This document shows, piece after piece, positions 37,076 to 47,084 of a DNA stretch of 64,000 bases. A program made the translations under genes and the position numbers. How positions within the stretch are numbered: the first letter of the stretch is position 1; every line of letters starts with the position of its first letter. Origin of the DNA: Pseudoalteromonas undina (GTDB lineage Bacteria; Pseudomonadota; Gammaproteobacteria; Enterobacterales; Alteromonadaceae); NCBI RefSeq assembly GCF_000238275.3, contig NZ_AHCF03000002.1, forward strand, positions 310,001 through 374,000. The letters run 5' to 3'. The notes under the pieces were generated by a model. The model had not been told where the DNA came from. It saw nothing but the letters and a program-made list of their open reading frames with translations, and made no database searches.

Positions 37076-38275
37076 ATGAGAATCATATATCTTCATCAAT
37101 ATTACTGTACACCATCTATGAACGGTGGAATTCGTTCTTACGAGTTTGCTAAAAGGTTAGCTAAAGCAGGGCATGATGTCATTGTTGTAACTAGTGATAC
37201 CGAGAATAAGTTTAAAGGTTGGAAAGTTGAAAAACAGGAAGGTTTCGAGGTCCACTGGATTTCAGTAAGTTATAATAATAACTACGGCTTTTGTATGCGC
37301 TTATATGCATTTTTCAAATTCTTAATACTATCAAGTGTTCATATTTGTCGTATAAAAAGCGATAAACTCTATGCCACTAGTACGCCTTTAACCATAGCTA
37401 TCCCTGCTCTAATTTATAAGTTATTTAAAAAAAAGCCTTTCATTTTTGAGGTAAGAGATGTTTGGCCCGAGGTCCCTGTTGCTTTAGGAGTTATCAAGAA
37501 TAGAGCCCTAATCAAACTATCATCAATTTTAGAGAGACAAGCCTATAGCAACGCAGAACATATAGTTGCTTTATCTCCAGATATGGAAAAAAGTATCAGT
37601 AATGAAAAGATAAAGGGAAAAATAAGTGTTATACCAAATGCTTCTGATTGCCATCTTTTTAACCTCCCATTAAGTGAAAATGACTCGTTTATTAGTAAAT
37701 TGAAAGTAATTAGAAGGAGGCATAAAAAGGTTGTTTTTTACACCGGTGCCTTAGGTGTTGTAAATAATCTAGAAAGTTTTATAAAGTTAGCCTCTTTTTC
37801 TAATGGTGAAGTTGCTTTTGTAGTAATAGGAAAAGGCAGGCAAGAAAGTGATTTAAGAAAATTTGCGGGCAAATTAGGTATTACAGATAAGGTGGTTTAC
37901 TTTATGCCTAATGTTAATAAAAAGCAGTTATCAGCCGTTCATTCTATTTTTGACATGGCAGCATCTACGGTTTTACCAATTAAAGCGCTATATGCCAACT
38001 CAGCTAACAAAGTATTTGATGCTTTTGCTGCAGGAACCCCTCTTTTAATTAATCATGGTGGGTGGATTAAAGATTTAATTGAAAAAACATACTGTGGACT
38101 TGTTATAAACAATGATCCAACTGAGTCTGATTATATAGCTTTAAAAGAGTTCTTGTTTAATGATGGCAAATATAAAAATGCATGTAAAGCCTCATTAAAT
38201 TTAGGTTTAAATGAATTCAATAGAGATAATTTATTTAAAAAATTAAACTCACTTTTTAAAGTTGGTGTTTCATGA
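37076..38275 (+). CDS. Glycosyltransferase family 4, WbuB-like (putative L-FucNAc transferase)
   Basis: The 399-residue enzyme starts [20 protein letters not shown], the N-terminus typical of the WbuB/WbjE group used in loci that make L-FucNAc, and contains [15 protein letters not shown] and [16 protein letters not shown]. Since fnlABC is in this locus, transfer of L-FucNAc is a reasonable inference, not proof. It overlaps the following gene by 4 bp. Confidence 0.85.
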   Translation: MRIIYLHQYYCTPSMNGGIRSYEFAKRLAKAGHDVIVVTSDTENKFKGWKVEKQEGFEVHWISVSYNNNYGFCMRLYAFFKFLILSSVHICRIKSDKLYATSTPLTIAIPALIYKLFKKKPFIFEVRDVWPEVPVALGVIKNRALIKLSSILERQAYSNAEHIVALSPDMEKSISNEKIKGKISVIPNASDCHLFNLPLSENDSFISKLKVIRRRHKKVVFYTGALGVVNNLESFIKLASFSNGEVAFVVIGKGRQESDLRKFAGKLGITDKVVYFMPNVNKKQLSAVHSIFDMAASTVLPIKALYANSANKVFDAFAAGTPLLINHGGWIKDLIEKTYCGLVINNDPTESDYIALKEFLFNDGKYKNACKASLNLGLNEFNRDNLFKKLNSLFKVGVS

Positions 38276-38868
38276 AGTTTGTGTTTGATTTACTAGTTTC
38301 TGTGATCTTATTGATTGTAACAATGCCTTTAATTTTAATTGTTGCTGCTTTAGTGCGCCTTAAATTAGGCTCCCCTATATTATTTACTCAAAATCGCCCG
38401 GGTTTAAATGGCAATACTTTTAAGATGATGAAGTTTAGAACTATGTTAGATGCTAAAGATAAACAGGGAAATTTATTACCTGATGAGCAGCGTATGACTA
38501 AGTTAGGCTCTTTTTTACGCTCTACAAGTTTAGACGAGCTTCCTGGATTATTTAATGTACTAAAAGGCGATATGAGCCTAGTAGGTCCTCGGCCGCTACT
38601 TGTAGATTATTTACCTTTATACGATAAAGAGCAAGCTCGTAGGCATAATGTACGCCCTGGTATTACTGGGTGGGCACAGGTTAATGGTCGAAATGCTATT
38701 AGCTGGGAGCAAAAGTTTGAGCTAGATGTGTGGTATGTTGATAACCAAAGTATATGGTTGGATTTTAAAATTTTATTATTGACCATAAGAAAGGTATTCG
38801 TACGCGAAGGTATAAGTGCTGAAGGCGAAGTTACAATGACTCGCTTTAAAGGGAGCTGTAAAAAATGA
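38272..38868 (+). CDS. Initiating phosphoglycosyltransferase (PglC type)
   Basis: The 198-residue monotopic transferase has one N-terminal re-entrant hydrophobic helix ([20 protein letters not shown]), [40 protein letters not shown] with the catalytic Asp-Glu pair and GPRPLL. It transfers a sugar-1-phosphate to undecaprenyl phosphate to start the repeat unit. The short form and the PglD/E/F-like genes next door point to a bacillosamine-type sugar as first residue. Confidence 0.92.
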   Translation: MKFVFDLLVSVILLIVTMPLILIVAALVRLKLGSPILFTQNRPGLNGNTFKMMKFRTMLDAKDKQGNLLPDEQRMTKLGSFLRSTSLDELPGLFNVLKGDMSLVGPRPLLVDYLPLYDKEQARRHNVRPGITGWAQVNGRNAISWEQKFELDVWYVDNQSIWLDFKILLLTIRKVFVREGISAEGEVTMTRFKGSCKK

Positions 38869-39497
38869 AAGATTTGATAGTTATTGGTGGTGGAGGCTTT
38901 GCTAAGGAAGTTATTTGGCTCGCCAATGATTGCAGTCGCAAGGTTAGAGGCGTTTTAGATGACTCTGCTCAAACGCATAATACACAAGTGCAAGGTGCTA
39001 CTGTTTTAGGTGATGTTTCTAATTGGATCAATTATAAAGATTGCGAGTTTATTATTGCAATTGGTTCGCCACGAACAAGAAAAAAAGTATTAGATAAGAT
39101 GCTAACTTTTGGGGAACCTGATTTTGCCATCTTAATTCATCCTAGTGTGAGACTTTCTAATACGGTTAGCATTGGTGAGGGCTCTATTATTTGTGCTGGC
39201 TCTATACTCACAGCAGATATATCGCTAGGTAAACATAACATTTTAAATTTGAATGTAACAGTAGGTCATGAATGTGAATTCGCTGATTACGTTACTATTG
39301 CACCTATGGTGGCAGTATCAGGTAATGTTAAATTACAGTATCTAGTTGAGGTTGGTACTGGGGCTGTTATTAGGCAAGGTCTTGAACTTGCTGAAGGTTC
39401 AATGTTAGGTATGGGTGGTATTCTTACTAAGAATATTCCTGAACGTTTGATTTTTGCGGGTAATCCAGCAAAAAAATTGAAGGAAATTGTTGAATAA
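38865..39497 (+). CDS. Sugar-nucleotide N-acyltransferase (PglD type, left-handed beta helix)
   Basis: The 210-residue protein has an N-terminal Rossmann-like substrate domain ([18 protein letters not shown]) and hexapeptide-repeat coils from about 95 ([40 protein letters not shown], whose His is the likely base). PglD-type enzymes acylate the 4-amino group of UDP-4-amino-sugars. The acyl group need not be acetyl: see the next gene. It overlaps its neighbours by 4 and 1 bp. Confidence 0.88.
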   Translation: MKDLIVIGGGGFAKEVIWLANDCSRKVRGVLDDSAQTHNTQVQGATVLGDVSNWINYKDCEFIIAIGSPRTRKKVLDKMLTFGEPDFAILIHPSVRLSNTVSIGEGSIICAGSILTADISLGKHNILNLNVTVGHECEFADYVTIAPMVAVSGNVKLQYLVEVGTGAVIRQGLELAEGSMLGMGGILTKNIPERLIFAGNPAKKLKEIVE

Positions 39498-40342
39498 TGG
39501 AAGTATCAATAATTGGTTCTGGAACGATGGCTACAGGCATAACTCAAGTGTTATGTATAAGTAACGAAGTTTCTAAAGTTAATTTAATAGCGAGAACTGA
39601 AGAAAAAGCTCTAGCTTCAAAAAATACTTGTGCAAAAAATATCTCTCGTCTTGCTCGAAAAGGCAAAATATCAGAGGAGCAAGCCAGTTTTGCGCTAGAA
39701 AAGCTATACTGTTGTTCTGAATTAGCTACTGTTGTTAATTCTGATTTAATTATAGAGGCAATAGTTGAAGATTTTACAGCTAAAATGGTGCTTTTCGCTA
39801 AGCTTGCTGAGTTTATAAATGAATCTGTAATTATTGCTTCGAATACATCATCATTATCTATTACTGCTTTTGCTAGCGTTTTACCAAATCCTAAAAATGT
39901 AGTTGGCTTACACTTTTTTAACCCAGCTCCGATAATGGAATTAGTTGAAATTATTGTAGGTCACGAAACTGCATTTGCAATAGTTGAGCAGTTACAGACT
40001 TTAACAAAAAATCTAGGGAAAGTGCCTGTAGTTGTTCAAGAGGCTCCTGGTTTTGTTGTAAATCGGATGCTTATACCAATGATTAATGAGGCCGTTAGTA
40101 TTTTGGCCGAAGGTGTTGCTAATGCTGAGGATATTGATAAAGCAATGAAATTTGGAGCTCACCATCCAATGGGGCCATTGGCACTTGCTGATTTAATTGG
40201 TAATGATGTAAATCTTTCTATTATGGAAACTCTATATAACGAAACTGGCGATCCTAAGTACAGAGCACACCCTCTTTTAAGAAAAATGGTTCGAGCTAAT
40301 CATTTAGGTCGTAAAACTAAAAAAGGCTTTTTTGAGTATTAA
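39497..40342 (+). CDS. 3-hydroxyacyl-CoA dehydrogenase (3-hydroxybutyryl-CoA type)
   Basis: The 281-residue protein is full length for PaaH/Hbd enzymes. It has a GSGTMATGITQVL NAD site (residues 7-19), the SNTSSLSI and GLHFFNPAPIMELVEI blocks with the catalytic His, then PGFVVNRMLIPMINEA and GRKTKKGFFEY. It interconverts 3-hydroxyacyl- and 3-oxoacyl-CoA with NAD(P). Its ATG overlaps the stop of the PglD-like gene and it lies 3 bp before the aminotransferase gene, so it is cotranscribed with amino-sugar genes. Confidence 0.9.
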   Translation: MEVSIIGSGTMATGITQVLCISNEVSKVNLIARTEEKALASKNTCAKNISRLARKGKISEEQASFALEKLYCCSELATVVNSDLIIEAIVEDFTAKMVLFAKLAEFINESVIIASNTSSLSITAFASVLPNPKNVVGLHFFNPAPIMELVEIIVGHETAFAIVEQLQTLTKNLGKVPVVVQEAPGFVVNRMLIPMINEAVSILAEGVANAEDIDKAMKFGAHHPMGPLALADLIGNDVNLSIMETLYNETGDPKYRAHPLLRKMVRANHLGRKTKKGFFEY

Positions 40343-40345
40343 TAT

Positions 40346-41521
40346 ATGCTAAATACCCCATTTTCTCCTTGGCCTAGCTTCACTCAACAAGAGGCCGATG
40401 CCGTAAGCAGTGTTGTTCTTTCAAATAAAGTTAATTATTGGACAGGTACCGAAGGCCGCGACTTTGAAAAAGAATTCGCTACATGGACTGATAGTGAATA
40501 TGCAGTTGCACTAGGTAATGGTACATTAGCGCTCGACATAGCCTTAAAGGCGCTCGGTGTAGGTGCTGGCGATGAAATAATAACCACACCCCGTACTTTT
40601 TTAGCGTCGGCTTCCAGCATTGTAACGGCTGGAGCTGCGCCTGTATTTGCAGATGTTGATTTAAACAGTCAAGCTATTACGGCAGAGTCAATAAAAGCGG
40701 TATTAACACCTAAGACCAAAGCGGTTATTGTGGTGCATTTAGCGGGAATGCCTGCGGAAATGGATGAAATAATGGCGCTTAGTGAAGAGCATGGTTTTTA
40801 TGTAATAGAAGATTGTGCACAAGCGCATGGTGCTAAATATAAAGGCCGCTCAGTAGGTAGTATAGGCCATATTGGTGCGTGGAGCTTTTGCCAAGATAAA
40901 ATTATGACTACAGGTGGCGAAGGTGGCATGGTAACTACTAACTCTAAAGAGTTGTGGTCGGCTATGTGGAGTTATAAAGATCACGGCAAGAGCTTTGATG
41001 CTATTTATAACCGTGAGCATCCACCAGGCTTTAGATGGTTACATGAAAGTTTTGGCACAAACTGGCGCATGACTGAAATGCAGGCTGTTATAGGTAGAAT
41101 ACAATTAACTCGAATGGATGATTGGACTGCAAAACGCCAAGCTCATGGAGCATTATTAGATCAGGCGGCAAAAGGTTTCAGCTGTATTCGCTTAGTTGAA
41201 GTACCTGACTATACTAAACATGCCGAATATAAACATTATATGTTTATTAAACCTCAGCAGCTGGCTGATGGCTGGAGCCGAGATCGCATAGTTAATGAAA
41301 TTGTTGAACGTGGCGTTCCTTGTTTTCAGGGGAGTTGCTCTGAGGTTTATCTAGAAAAAGCGTTTGATAATACACCATGGCGACCAAATAACCGTTTGCC
41401 TAATGCGGTTGAGCTGGGCGAAACATCAATAATGTTTTTAGTTCACCCTACACTAACTGAAACCGAAATGGCTAAAACGGCACAAGTAATAAAAGAAGTA
41501 TTTGAGCTTGCATCTAAATAG
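40346..41521 (+). CDS. PLP-dependent sugar aminotransferase (DegT/DnrJ/EryC1; PglE type)
   Basis: The 391-residue enzyme has GNGTLALDIALKALGVGAGD (about 53-72), TTPRTFLASASSI, VIEDCAQAHGAKYKG with the PLP-ring Asp and WSFCQDKIMTTGGEGGMV, whose Lys is the PLP Schiff-base residue. It converts a UDP-4-keto-6-deoxy-HexNAc to the 4-amino sugar using glutamate. The pathway context is the PglF-like dehydratase downstream and the PglD-like acyltransferase upstream. Confidence 0.92.
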   Translation: MLNTPFSPWPSFTQQEADAVSSVVLSNKVNYWTGTEGRDFEKEFATWTDSEYAVALGNGTLALDIALKALGVGAGDEIITTPRTFLASASSIVTAGAAPVFADVDLNSQAITAESIKAVLTPKTKAVIVVHLAGMPAEMDEIMALSEEHGFYVIEDCAQAHGAKYKGRSVGSIGHIGAWSFCQDKIMTTGGEGGMVTTNSKELWSAMWSYKDHGKSFDAIYNREHPPGFRWLHESFGTNWRMTEMQAVIGRIQLTRMDDWTAKRQAHGALLDQAAKGFSCIRLVEVPDYTKHAEYKHYMFIKPQQLADGWSRDRIVNEIVERGVPCFQGSCSEVYLEKAFDNTPWRPNNRLPNAVELGETSIMFLVHPTLTETEMAKTAQVIKEVFELASK

Positions 41522-41616
41522 CAATAACAGTTTCAGGTGTAGTTTGTTGTACTTATGATATTAAATAAATTTTGTATAGCTCTAGAGCCTAGAGTCTTGT
41601 ATTAAAGGAACTTGTT

Positions 41617-43560
41617 GTGGATAGTTTTATCCGTTCTATTATTAACGCCTCACGTGCAAAGAAGCGAATAATTACATTATGTATTGATTCGCTTTTTATT
41701 ATGTTGGCTTTTTGGTTGGCGCTTATTGTAAGGCTTGACAGCTTGGAGCCTCTTAAAAGTATAAATAATTGGTTGTTGCTAGCGTTGCTTATCCCAACAA
41801 GTTTGATTGCATTTATTAAGTTGGGTTTATACCGCGCAGTACTCAGGTATATGAATTCACAAGCGTTGTGGGCAATTATAGTAGGTACTTTAATAACGAC
41901 AGTTAGCTTAGTGTTGTTAGCCTTTTTTACTGGTGTAAACATACCTAGAACTATGCCGTTTATATTTGCTTGGTTATGTTTGCTTACAGTAGGTGGTTCA
42001 CGGATTTTAGTGAGGGCCATTATAGCTAAACTTATGACCAACAATAAAGAGTCAGTCATTATATATGGAGCAGGATCGGCAGGCCGGCAGCTAGCTACTG
42101 GCTTAAATGCAGGCCCTGAGTATTTTGTAAGTGCTTTTATAGATGATGATACTGCCAAACATGGCTCTATTGTACAAGGTATCCCTGTAATTGCTTTTAG
42201 AGACGTTCAGGAATTAATTGAGAAACGTAATGCCACCAAGGTTCTCTTAGCTATGCCTAGTGTCTCTAGAGCAAGGCGAAAAGAAGTATTAGCCCAATTA
42301 GAGCCGCTTTCTATTAAAGTGCTGTCTATTCCTGGTATGGCTGATGTAGTTGAAGGTAAGGCTAAGCTTTCTGAATTTAGAGAAGTTGAAATAGAAGACC
42401 TACTTGGTCGTGACCCTGTAACTCCAAAAACAGATTTAATGGCAGCAAATATTACCAATAAAGTGGTTATGGTTACAGGCGCAGGTGGCTCTATTGGGTC
42501 TGAGTTGTGTAGACAAATTATTAAACAAAACCCTTTAAAAATAATTTTATTCGAACGCAGCGAAATAGCTTTATACTCAATAGAAAAAGAACTATGTGAA
42601 TATATTGATCATGGTCAACTTTCGATAGAACTAATACCTATAATGGGTTCCGTGCAGCGTATTAACAGGCTTGAAACTGTAATGATGGCCTTTGGTGTTC
42701 AAACGGTATACCACGCTGCTGCTTACAAACACGTGCCACTTGTTGAACATAATGTAGTTGAGGGGGTACGTAATAATGTATTTGGTACTTACTATGCGGC
42801 TAAGGCGGCGGTAAATGCCAAAGTAGAAACCTTTGTACTTATATCGACCGACAAAGCTGTTCGCCCAACCAATGTTATGGGAGCAACCAAGCGTATGGCT
42901 GAACTTGTTTTACAGGGGTTAGCTCAAGAACAAGGCGCTAAGCATAATACACGTTTTTGCATGGTGCGTTTTGGTAACGTACTAGGCTCAAGTGGATCTG
43001 TTGTTCCATTATTTAGACGCCAAATAAAAGAAGGGGGGGCTATAACACTGACTCATCCTGATATTACCCGCTTTTTTATGACCATACCTGAAGCTGCACA
43101 GCTTGTTATACAAGCAGGTGCCATGGGTAAAGGGGGGGATGTGTTCGTACTTGATATGGGTGACTCAGTTAAAATAAAAGATTTAGCGACTAAAATGGTT
43201 AGGCTATCTGGCTTTGAAATTAAAAGTGAATCTAACCCGCACGGTGATATTGAAATACTTTGTACAGGCTTACGCCCAGGTGAAAAACTATTTGAAGAGC
43301 TATTAATAGGTGATAATGTAGGCCAGACTACTCATGAGCGAATTATGACTGCAAATGAAGTGATGTTACCGCTTAGTGAGCTTAACGTGTTTATAGACGC
43401 GCTAGATACAGCTTGTCATAACTTTGATCATGAAAAGATTCGTAAATTACTACTTGATGCTCCAACTAGCTTCAACCCTACAGATGGGATTTGTGACTTA
43501 GTATGGAATGCTAGAAAAACTGCACCTGCAAATAAGAAAGTAGTTAAGTTAAGAGGTTAA
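41617..43560 (+). CDS. Membrane-bound UDP-GlcNAc 4,6-dehydratase (PglF/WbpM type)
   Basis: The 647-residue protein has four N-terminal membrane helices (about 15-120), a first Rossmann-like domain (VIIYGAGSAGRQLATGL) and the catalytic SDR domain (VMVTGAGGSIGSELCRQII at about 284-302; AAAYKHVPLVEHN; LISTDKAVRPTNVMGATKRM with the Thr-Asp-Lys and Met/Lys residues that replace the usual Tyr in this group). It makes UDP-4-keto-6-deoxy-GlcNAc, the substrate of the PglE-like enzyme. The GTG start has AAAGGAA. Confidence 0.94.
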   Translation: MDSFIRSIINASRAKKRIITLCIDSLFIMLAFWLALIVRLDSLEPLKSINNWLLLALLIPTSLIAFIKLGLYRAVLRYMNSQALWAIIVGTLITTVSLVLLAFFTGVNIPRTMPFIFAWLCLLTVGGSRILVRAIIAKLMTNNKESVIIYGAGSAGRQLATGLNAGPEYFVSAFIDDDTAKHGSIVQGIPVIAFRDVQELIEKRNATKVLLAMPSVSRARRKEVLAQLEPLSIKVLSIPGMADVVEGKAKLSEFREVEIEDLLGRDPVTPKTDLMAANITNKVVMVTGAGGSIGSELCRQIIKQNPLKIILFERSEIALYSIEKELCEYIDHGQLSIELIPIMGSVQRINRLETVMMAFGVQTVYHAAAYKHVPLVEHNVVEGVRNNVFGTYYAAKAAVNAKVETFVLISTDKAVRPTNVMGATKRMAELVLQGLAQEQGAKHNTRFCMVRFGNVLGSSGSVVPLFRRQIKEGGAITLTHPDITRFFMTIPEAAQLVIQAGAMGKGGDVFVLDMGDSVKIKDLATKMVRLSGFEIKSESNPHGDIEILCTGLRPGEKLFEELLIGDNVGQTTHERIMTANEVMLPLSELNVFIDALDTACHNFDHEKIRKLLLDAPTSFNPTDGICDLVWNARKTAPANKKVVKLRG

Positions 43561-43565
43561 AGGTT

Positions 43566-43635
43566 TCGGACTGCGGACTGCGGGCAACGAGCTACGAGGT
43601 GCGGGTTACTAGCAACTAGCAATGGGCTACGAGCT
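43566..43635. repeat. Degenerate heptamer array, 10 units
   Basis: The 127-bp gap before ugd can be cut into consecutive 7-mers without a slip: TCGGACT, GCGGACT, GCGGGCA, ACGAGCT, ACGAGGT, GCGGGTT, ACTAGCA, ACTAGCA, ATGGGCT, ACGAGCT. Two neighbouring units are identical and the rest share a (A/G)CGGGCT-like pattern, as expected of a mutated array. Confidence 0.8.
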
Positions 43636-43687
43636 AAGTGTAATTGGCCTCTCACCTAGAACCTCAAACCCATATTAAGGAATTTAA

Positions 43688-44854
43688 ATGAAAGTTGCCG
43701 TAGTAGGCACAGGCTATGTTGGCCTGTCTAATGCAATACTATTAGCACAACATAATGAAGTTGTTGCACTTGATATCGACGAAAAAAAAATAGCACATTT
43801 AAATAATAAGAAATCACCTATATTGGATGTTGAAATTAGTGATTTTTTAAAAAAGAAATCATTAAATTTTTCAGCAACTGCAAATAAAAACATTGCATTT
43901 ACCGGAGTTGAATTCGTTATAATCGCAACCCCAACTGATTACGATCCTGAAACTAATTATTTCAATACTAACAGTGTTGAATCAGTTATTACTGATGTAT
44001 TAGCGATAAACCCAGATGCCACGATGGTTATTAAGTCAACCGTACCCGTTGGATTTACAGAGTTCTTAAAACAGAAGTTCAATAATGCTAATATTATTTT
44101 TTCGCCCGAGTTTTTACGTGAAGGTAAGGCGCTTTACGATAACTTGTATCCGTCGCGTATTGTGGTGGGTGAGCAAAGCGAGCGAGCAGCAACATTTGCT
44201 GGCTTGCTTAAGCAAGGTGCCATAAAGCAAGATGTTGAAGTATTATTTACAGATTCAACCGAAGCTGAGGCCATTAAGTTATTTTCTAACACTTACTTAG
44301 CTATGCGGGTAGCTTACTTTAATGAGTTAGACAGTTACGCTGAAGCGCATGGCTTAAACAGCAAGCAAATTATACAAGGAGTTGGTTTAGACCCTCGCAT
44401 AGGCAACCACTACAATAACCCGTCATTTGGCTACGGTGGTTATTGTTTACCGAAAGATACAAAGCAGCTTCGCGCTAATTATGCTAATGTACCCAATAAT
44501 ATCATTGGTGCAATTGTTGACGCTAATACTACACGCAAAGATTTTATTGCAGATTCAATTATTAAACGGAACCCCAAAGTAGTAGGTGTATATCGTTTAG
44601 TTATGAAGACGGGTTCTGATAACTTTAGAGCCTCTGCTATTCAAGGTATAATGAAACGCATTAAAGCTAAGGGCATTGAGGTTGTTGTTTATGAACCTGT
44701 ACTTGAAGAAGATGAATTTTATCATTCGCGTGTAATAAAAAACTTAAACGAATTTAAGCTAATATCAGATGTAGTGGTATCTAACCGTATGGTTGATGAG
44801 CTAAGTGATGTTGCAGATAAAGTATATACACGTGATTTATTTGGTAGTGATTAA
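43688..44854 (+). CDS. ugd: UDP-glucose 6-dehydrogenase
   Basis: The 388-residue enzyme (E. coli Ugd has 388) has the N-terminal Rossmann motif [55 protein letters not shown] and the catalytic block [18 protein letters not shown] with the active-site Cys at about 257. It oxidises UDP-glucose to UDP-GlcA. It supplies the 4-epimerase encoded next. Confidence 0.96.
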   Translation: MKVAVVGTGYVGLSNAILLAQHNEVVALDIDEKKIAHLNNKKSPILDVEISDFLKKKSLNFSATANKNIAFTGVEFVIIATPTDYDPETNYFNTNSVESVITDVLAINPDATMVIKSTVPVGFTEFLKQKFNNANIIFSPEFLREGKALYDNLYPSRIVVGEQSERAATFAGLLKQGAIKQDVEVLFTDSTEAEAIKLFSNTYLAMRVAYFNELDSYAEAHGLNSKQIIQGVGLDPRIGNHYNNPSFGYGGYCLPKDTKQLRANYANVPNNIIGAIVDANTTRKDFIADSIIKRNPKVVGVYRLVMKTGSDNFRASAIQGIMKRIKAKGIEVVVYEPVLEEDEFYHSRVIKNLNEFKLISDVVVSNRMVDELSDVADKVYTRDLFGSD

Positions 44855-44878
44855 AATAAAGATTAAAGGTGACGAAAT

Positions 44879-44902
44879 TTGAGCTTCGGGACACGGGCTT
44901 AA
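44879..44902. repeat. Degenerate heptamer remnant before the 4-epimerase gene
   Basis: TTGAGCT, TCGGGAC, ACGGGCT and TAAAAC(T) run in 7-bp register in the short ugd-epimerase gap. This is a weak remnant. Confidence 0.5.
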
Positions 44903-44924
44903 AACTTCTTTTAAAAGGTTTAAA

Positions 44925-45929
44925 ATGAAATATTTAGTAACAGGCGCAGCTGGCTTTATTGGTAGTGCGGTTGTAGAAAAACTAACCTCTGCTGGTCATG
45001 AAGTGGTAGGTATTGATAACTTAAATGATTATTACGATGTAAATTTAAAGCATGCGCGCCTCAAACGTATTGAGCATGGCCAGTTTTTGTTTAAGCAGGT
45101 CGATTTGGCTGATCGTGTTGCGATGCAAAGCTTGTTTGAGGAATCACAGTTTGATCGAGTAATTCATTTGGCGGCACAAGCGGGTGTACGGTATTCATTA
45201 GAAAACCCCTATGCCTACGCTGACTCAAACTTAACAGGCCATCTAAATATTTTAGAGGGTTGTCGCCAAACGAATGTTAAGCATTTAATTTATGCCTCGT
45301 CTAGCTCGGTGTATGGCTTAAACGCCAAAGTGCCATTTGAAACATCTGACTCTGTTGATCATCCTGTATCGTTATATGCGGCAACCAAAAAAGCCAATGA
45401 GTTAATGTCACACAGCTACTCACATTTATACGATATACCAACTACAGGGCTGCGCTTTTTTACTGTGTATGGCTCCTGGGGCCGCCCAGATATGGCGCCA
45501 TTTATTTTTACTAAAAAAATACTTGATGGCGACACCATCGACATTAATAACAATGGCGATATGTGGCGTGATTTTACGCATGTAGATGATATTGTTGAAG
45601 GTGTTGTACGCATTGCAGATGTAGTACCTGCTAAAAATGCTGATTGGAGTGTAGAAGCTGGAACGCCTGCCAATAGCTCCGCGCCGTATTCGGTTTATAA
45701 TATTGGTCATGGTTCACCAATTAGTTTAATGGACTTTGTAAAAGCCATTGAAGATGAGCTAGGTATTGAGGCTAAAAAGAACTTCCGTGAAATGCAGCCC
45801 GGTGATGTATACCAAACCTATGCAGATACCCAAGATTTATTTGCGGCAACAGGTTACAAGCCAAAAGTTGGTATTAAAAAAGGTGTTGCCGAATTTATTA
45901 CTTGGTATAAAGATTTTTATAACAAATAA
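44925..45929 (+). CDS. UDP-glucuronate 4-epimerase
   Basis: The 334-residue extended SDR has TGAAGFIGSAVVEKL (residues 5-19), DNLNDYYDVNLKHARL (the WbnF/LspL/Cap1J hallmark), HLAAQAGVRYSLENP, SSSSVYG and YAATKKANELM with catalytic Tyr/Lys. It interconverts UDP-GlcA and UDP-GalA. It stands directly after ugd and is closed off by a terminator. Confidence 0.94.
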   Translation: MKYLVTGAAGFIGSAVVEKLTSAGHEVVGIDNLNDYYDVNLKHARLKRIEHGQFLFKQVDLADRVAMQSLFEESQFDRVIHLAAQAGVRYSLENPYAYADSNLTGHLNILEGCRQTNVKHLIYASSSSVYGLNAKVPFETSDSVDHPVSLYAATKKANELMSHSYSHLYDIPTTGLRFFTVYGSWGRPDMAPFIFTKKILDGDTIDINNNGDMWRDFTHVDDIVEGVVRIADVVPAKNADWSVEAGTPANSSAPYSVYNIGHGSPISLMDFVKAIEDELGIEAKKNFREMQPGDVYQTYADTQDLFAATGYKPKVGIKKGVAEFITWYKDFYNK

Positions 45930-45975
45930 TAAAGCTTAGATTAAGATATAAAAAATAGACGTTATAACTAAACGT

Positions 45976-46020
45976 TAAAAAAGACCGAGCCTAATTTGAA
46001 CTCGGTCTTTTTCTTTTTTT
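45976..46020 (+). terminator. Intrinsic terminator at the end of the polysaccharide gene run
   Basis: AAAAAAGACCGAG and CTCGGTCTTTTT form a strong stem around CCTAATTTGAA, followed by CTTTTTTT. It separates the epimerase from galU. Confidence 0.92.
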
Positions 46021-46136
46021 GATGATGTTGTTTTACTCAAACATTACTTAAAAAAGATTAAAAATGTTCAGCTTAGATATATTATTTAGCTGGTAATTTA
46101 CAAAAATATTTAAATGATTTAATTAAAGGACTACCC

Positions 46137-47021
46137 TTGAAAGCTGTAATCCCCGTTGCCGGTTTAGGCACCCGTATGTTGCCAATGACTAAGGCAATCC
46201 CTAAAGAAATGCTCCCCTTGGTTGATAAACCGTTTATTCAATACATTGTAAATGAATGTGTAGCTGCGGGTATTAAAGAAATTGTACTCGTAACACATAG
46301 CTCTAAAAATGCCATTGAGAACCACTTTGATACCAGTTTTGAACTAGAGGCCACGCTAGAAAGGCGGGTTAAGCGCGCTTTACTTGAAGAAGTTCGTTCT
46401 ATTTGCCCTGCAGATGTGACTATTATGCATGTGCGCCAAGGTGAAGCTAAAGGTTTAGGGCATGCCATTTTATGTGCCAAACCAATCGTTGGTGATGATG
46501 ACTTTGTGGTTGTGCTACCTGATGTAATCCTCGATGCTTATACGGCAAATCAAAAAACTGAAAACTTAGCGGCGATGATTGCTCGTTTTGAGCAAACGAA
46601 AGCCAGCCAAATTATGCTAGAACCCGTTGCTCTTGAAGATGTTAGTAAATACGGTATTGCTGATATTAATGGTGTAGAGCTAACCGCTGGTGAAAGTGCA
46701 GTAATTAAAAGAATGGTTGAAAAACCAGCCGCAGATTTTTCTCCTTCAAACCTAGCGGTTGTTGGCCGTTATGTTTTAAGTAAAAATATTTGGCCATTAC
46801 TCGCTAAAACACATGTAGGCGCAGGCGGTGAAATACAGCTTACAGATGCTATTGACTCATTACTTGCTATTGATACGGTAGAAGCGTTTCATATGAGTGG
46901 CCGTTCGCATGATTGTGGCGACAAGCTCGGTTATTTAAAAGCAATAGTTGAATATAGCATGCGCGATAAAAGCTTAGGCAATGAGTTTACTGAGCATATG
47001 AAAAAGTTGGTTAAAGGGTAA
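46137..47021 (+). CDS. galU: UTP-glucose-1-phosphate uridylyltransferase
   Basis: The 294-residue nucleotidyltransferase (E. coli 302) has [20 protein letters not shown] (residues 3-22), the Gly-rich UTP site with the Lys of [10 protein letters not shown], and [20 protein letters not shown] and VEKPA. It makes UDP-glucose for ugd and GalE-type enzymes. The TTG start has AAAGGA upstream. Its own terminator-bounded unit suggests separate expression. The stop codon coincides with the first unit of a degenerate heptamer array. Confidence 0.96.
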   Translation: MKAVIPVAGLGTRMLPMTKAIPKEMLPLVDKPFIQYIVNECVAAGIKEIVLVTHSSKNAIENHFDTSFELEATLERRVKRALLEEVRSICPADVTIMHVRQGEAKGLGHAILCAKPIVGDDDFVVVLPDVILDAYTANQKTENLAAMIARFEQTKASQIMLEPVALEDVSKYGIADINGVELTAGESAVIKRMVEKPAADFSPSNLAVVGRYVLSKNIWPLLAKTHVGAGGEIQLTDAIDSLLAIDTVEAFHMSGRSHDCGDKLGYLKAIVEYSMRDKSLGNEFTEHMKKLVKG

Positions 47022-47084
47022 CGGGCATCGGGTAACGAGCTACGAGCGACGGGGTATGGGCATCGAGCCTAGAACCTCGAATTA
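47015..47084. repeat. Degenerate heptamer array, 10 units, starting in the galU stop
   Basis: From AGGGTAA, which contains the galU stop codon, the sequence continues as CGGGCAT, CGGGTAA, CGAGCTA, CGAGCGA, CGGGGTA, TGGGCAT, CGAGCCT, AGAACCT, CGAATTA with no break in 7-bp register. Confidence 0.8.
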
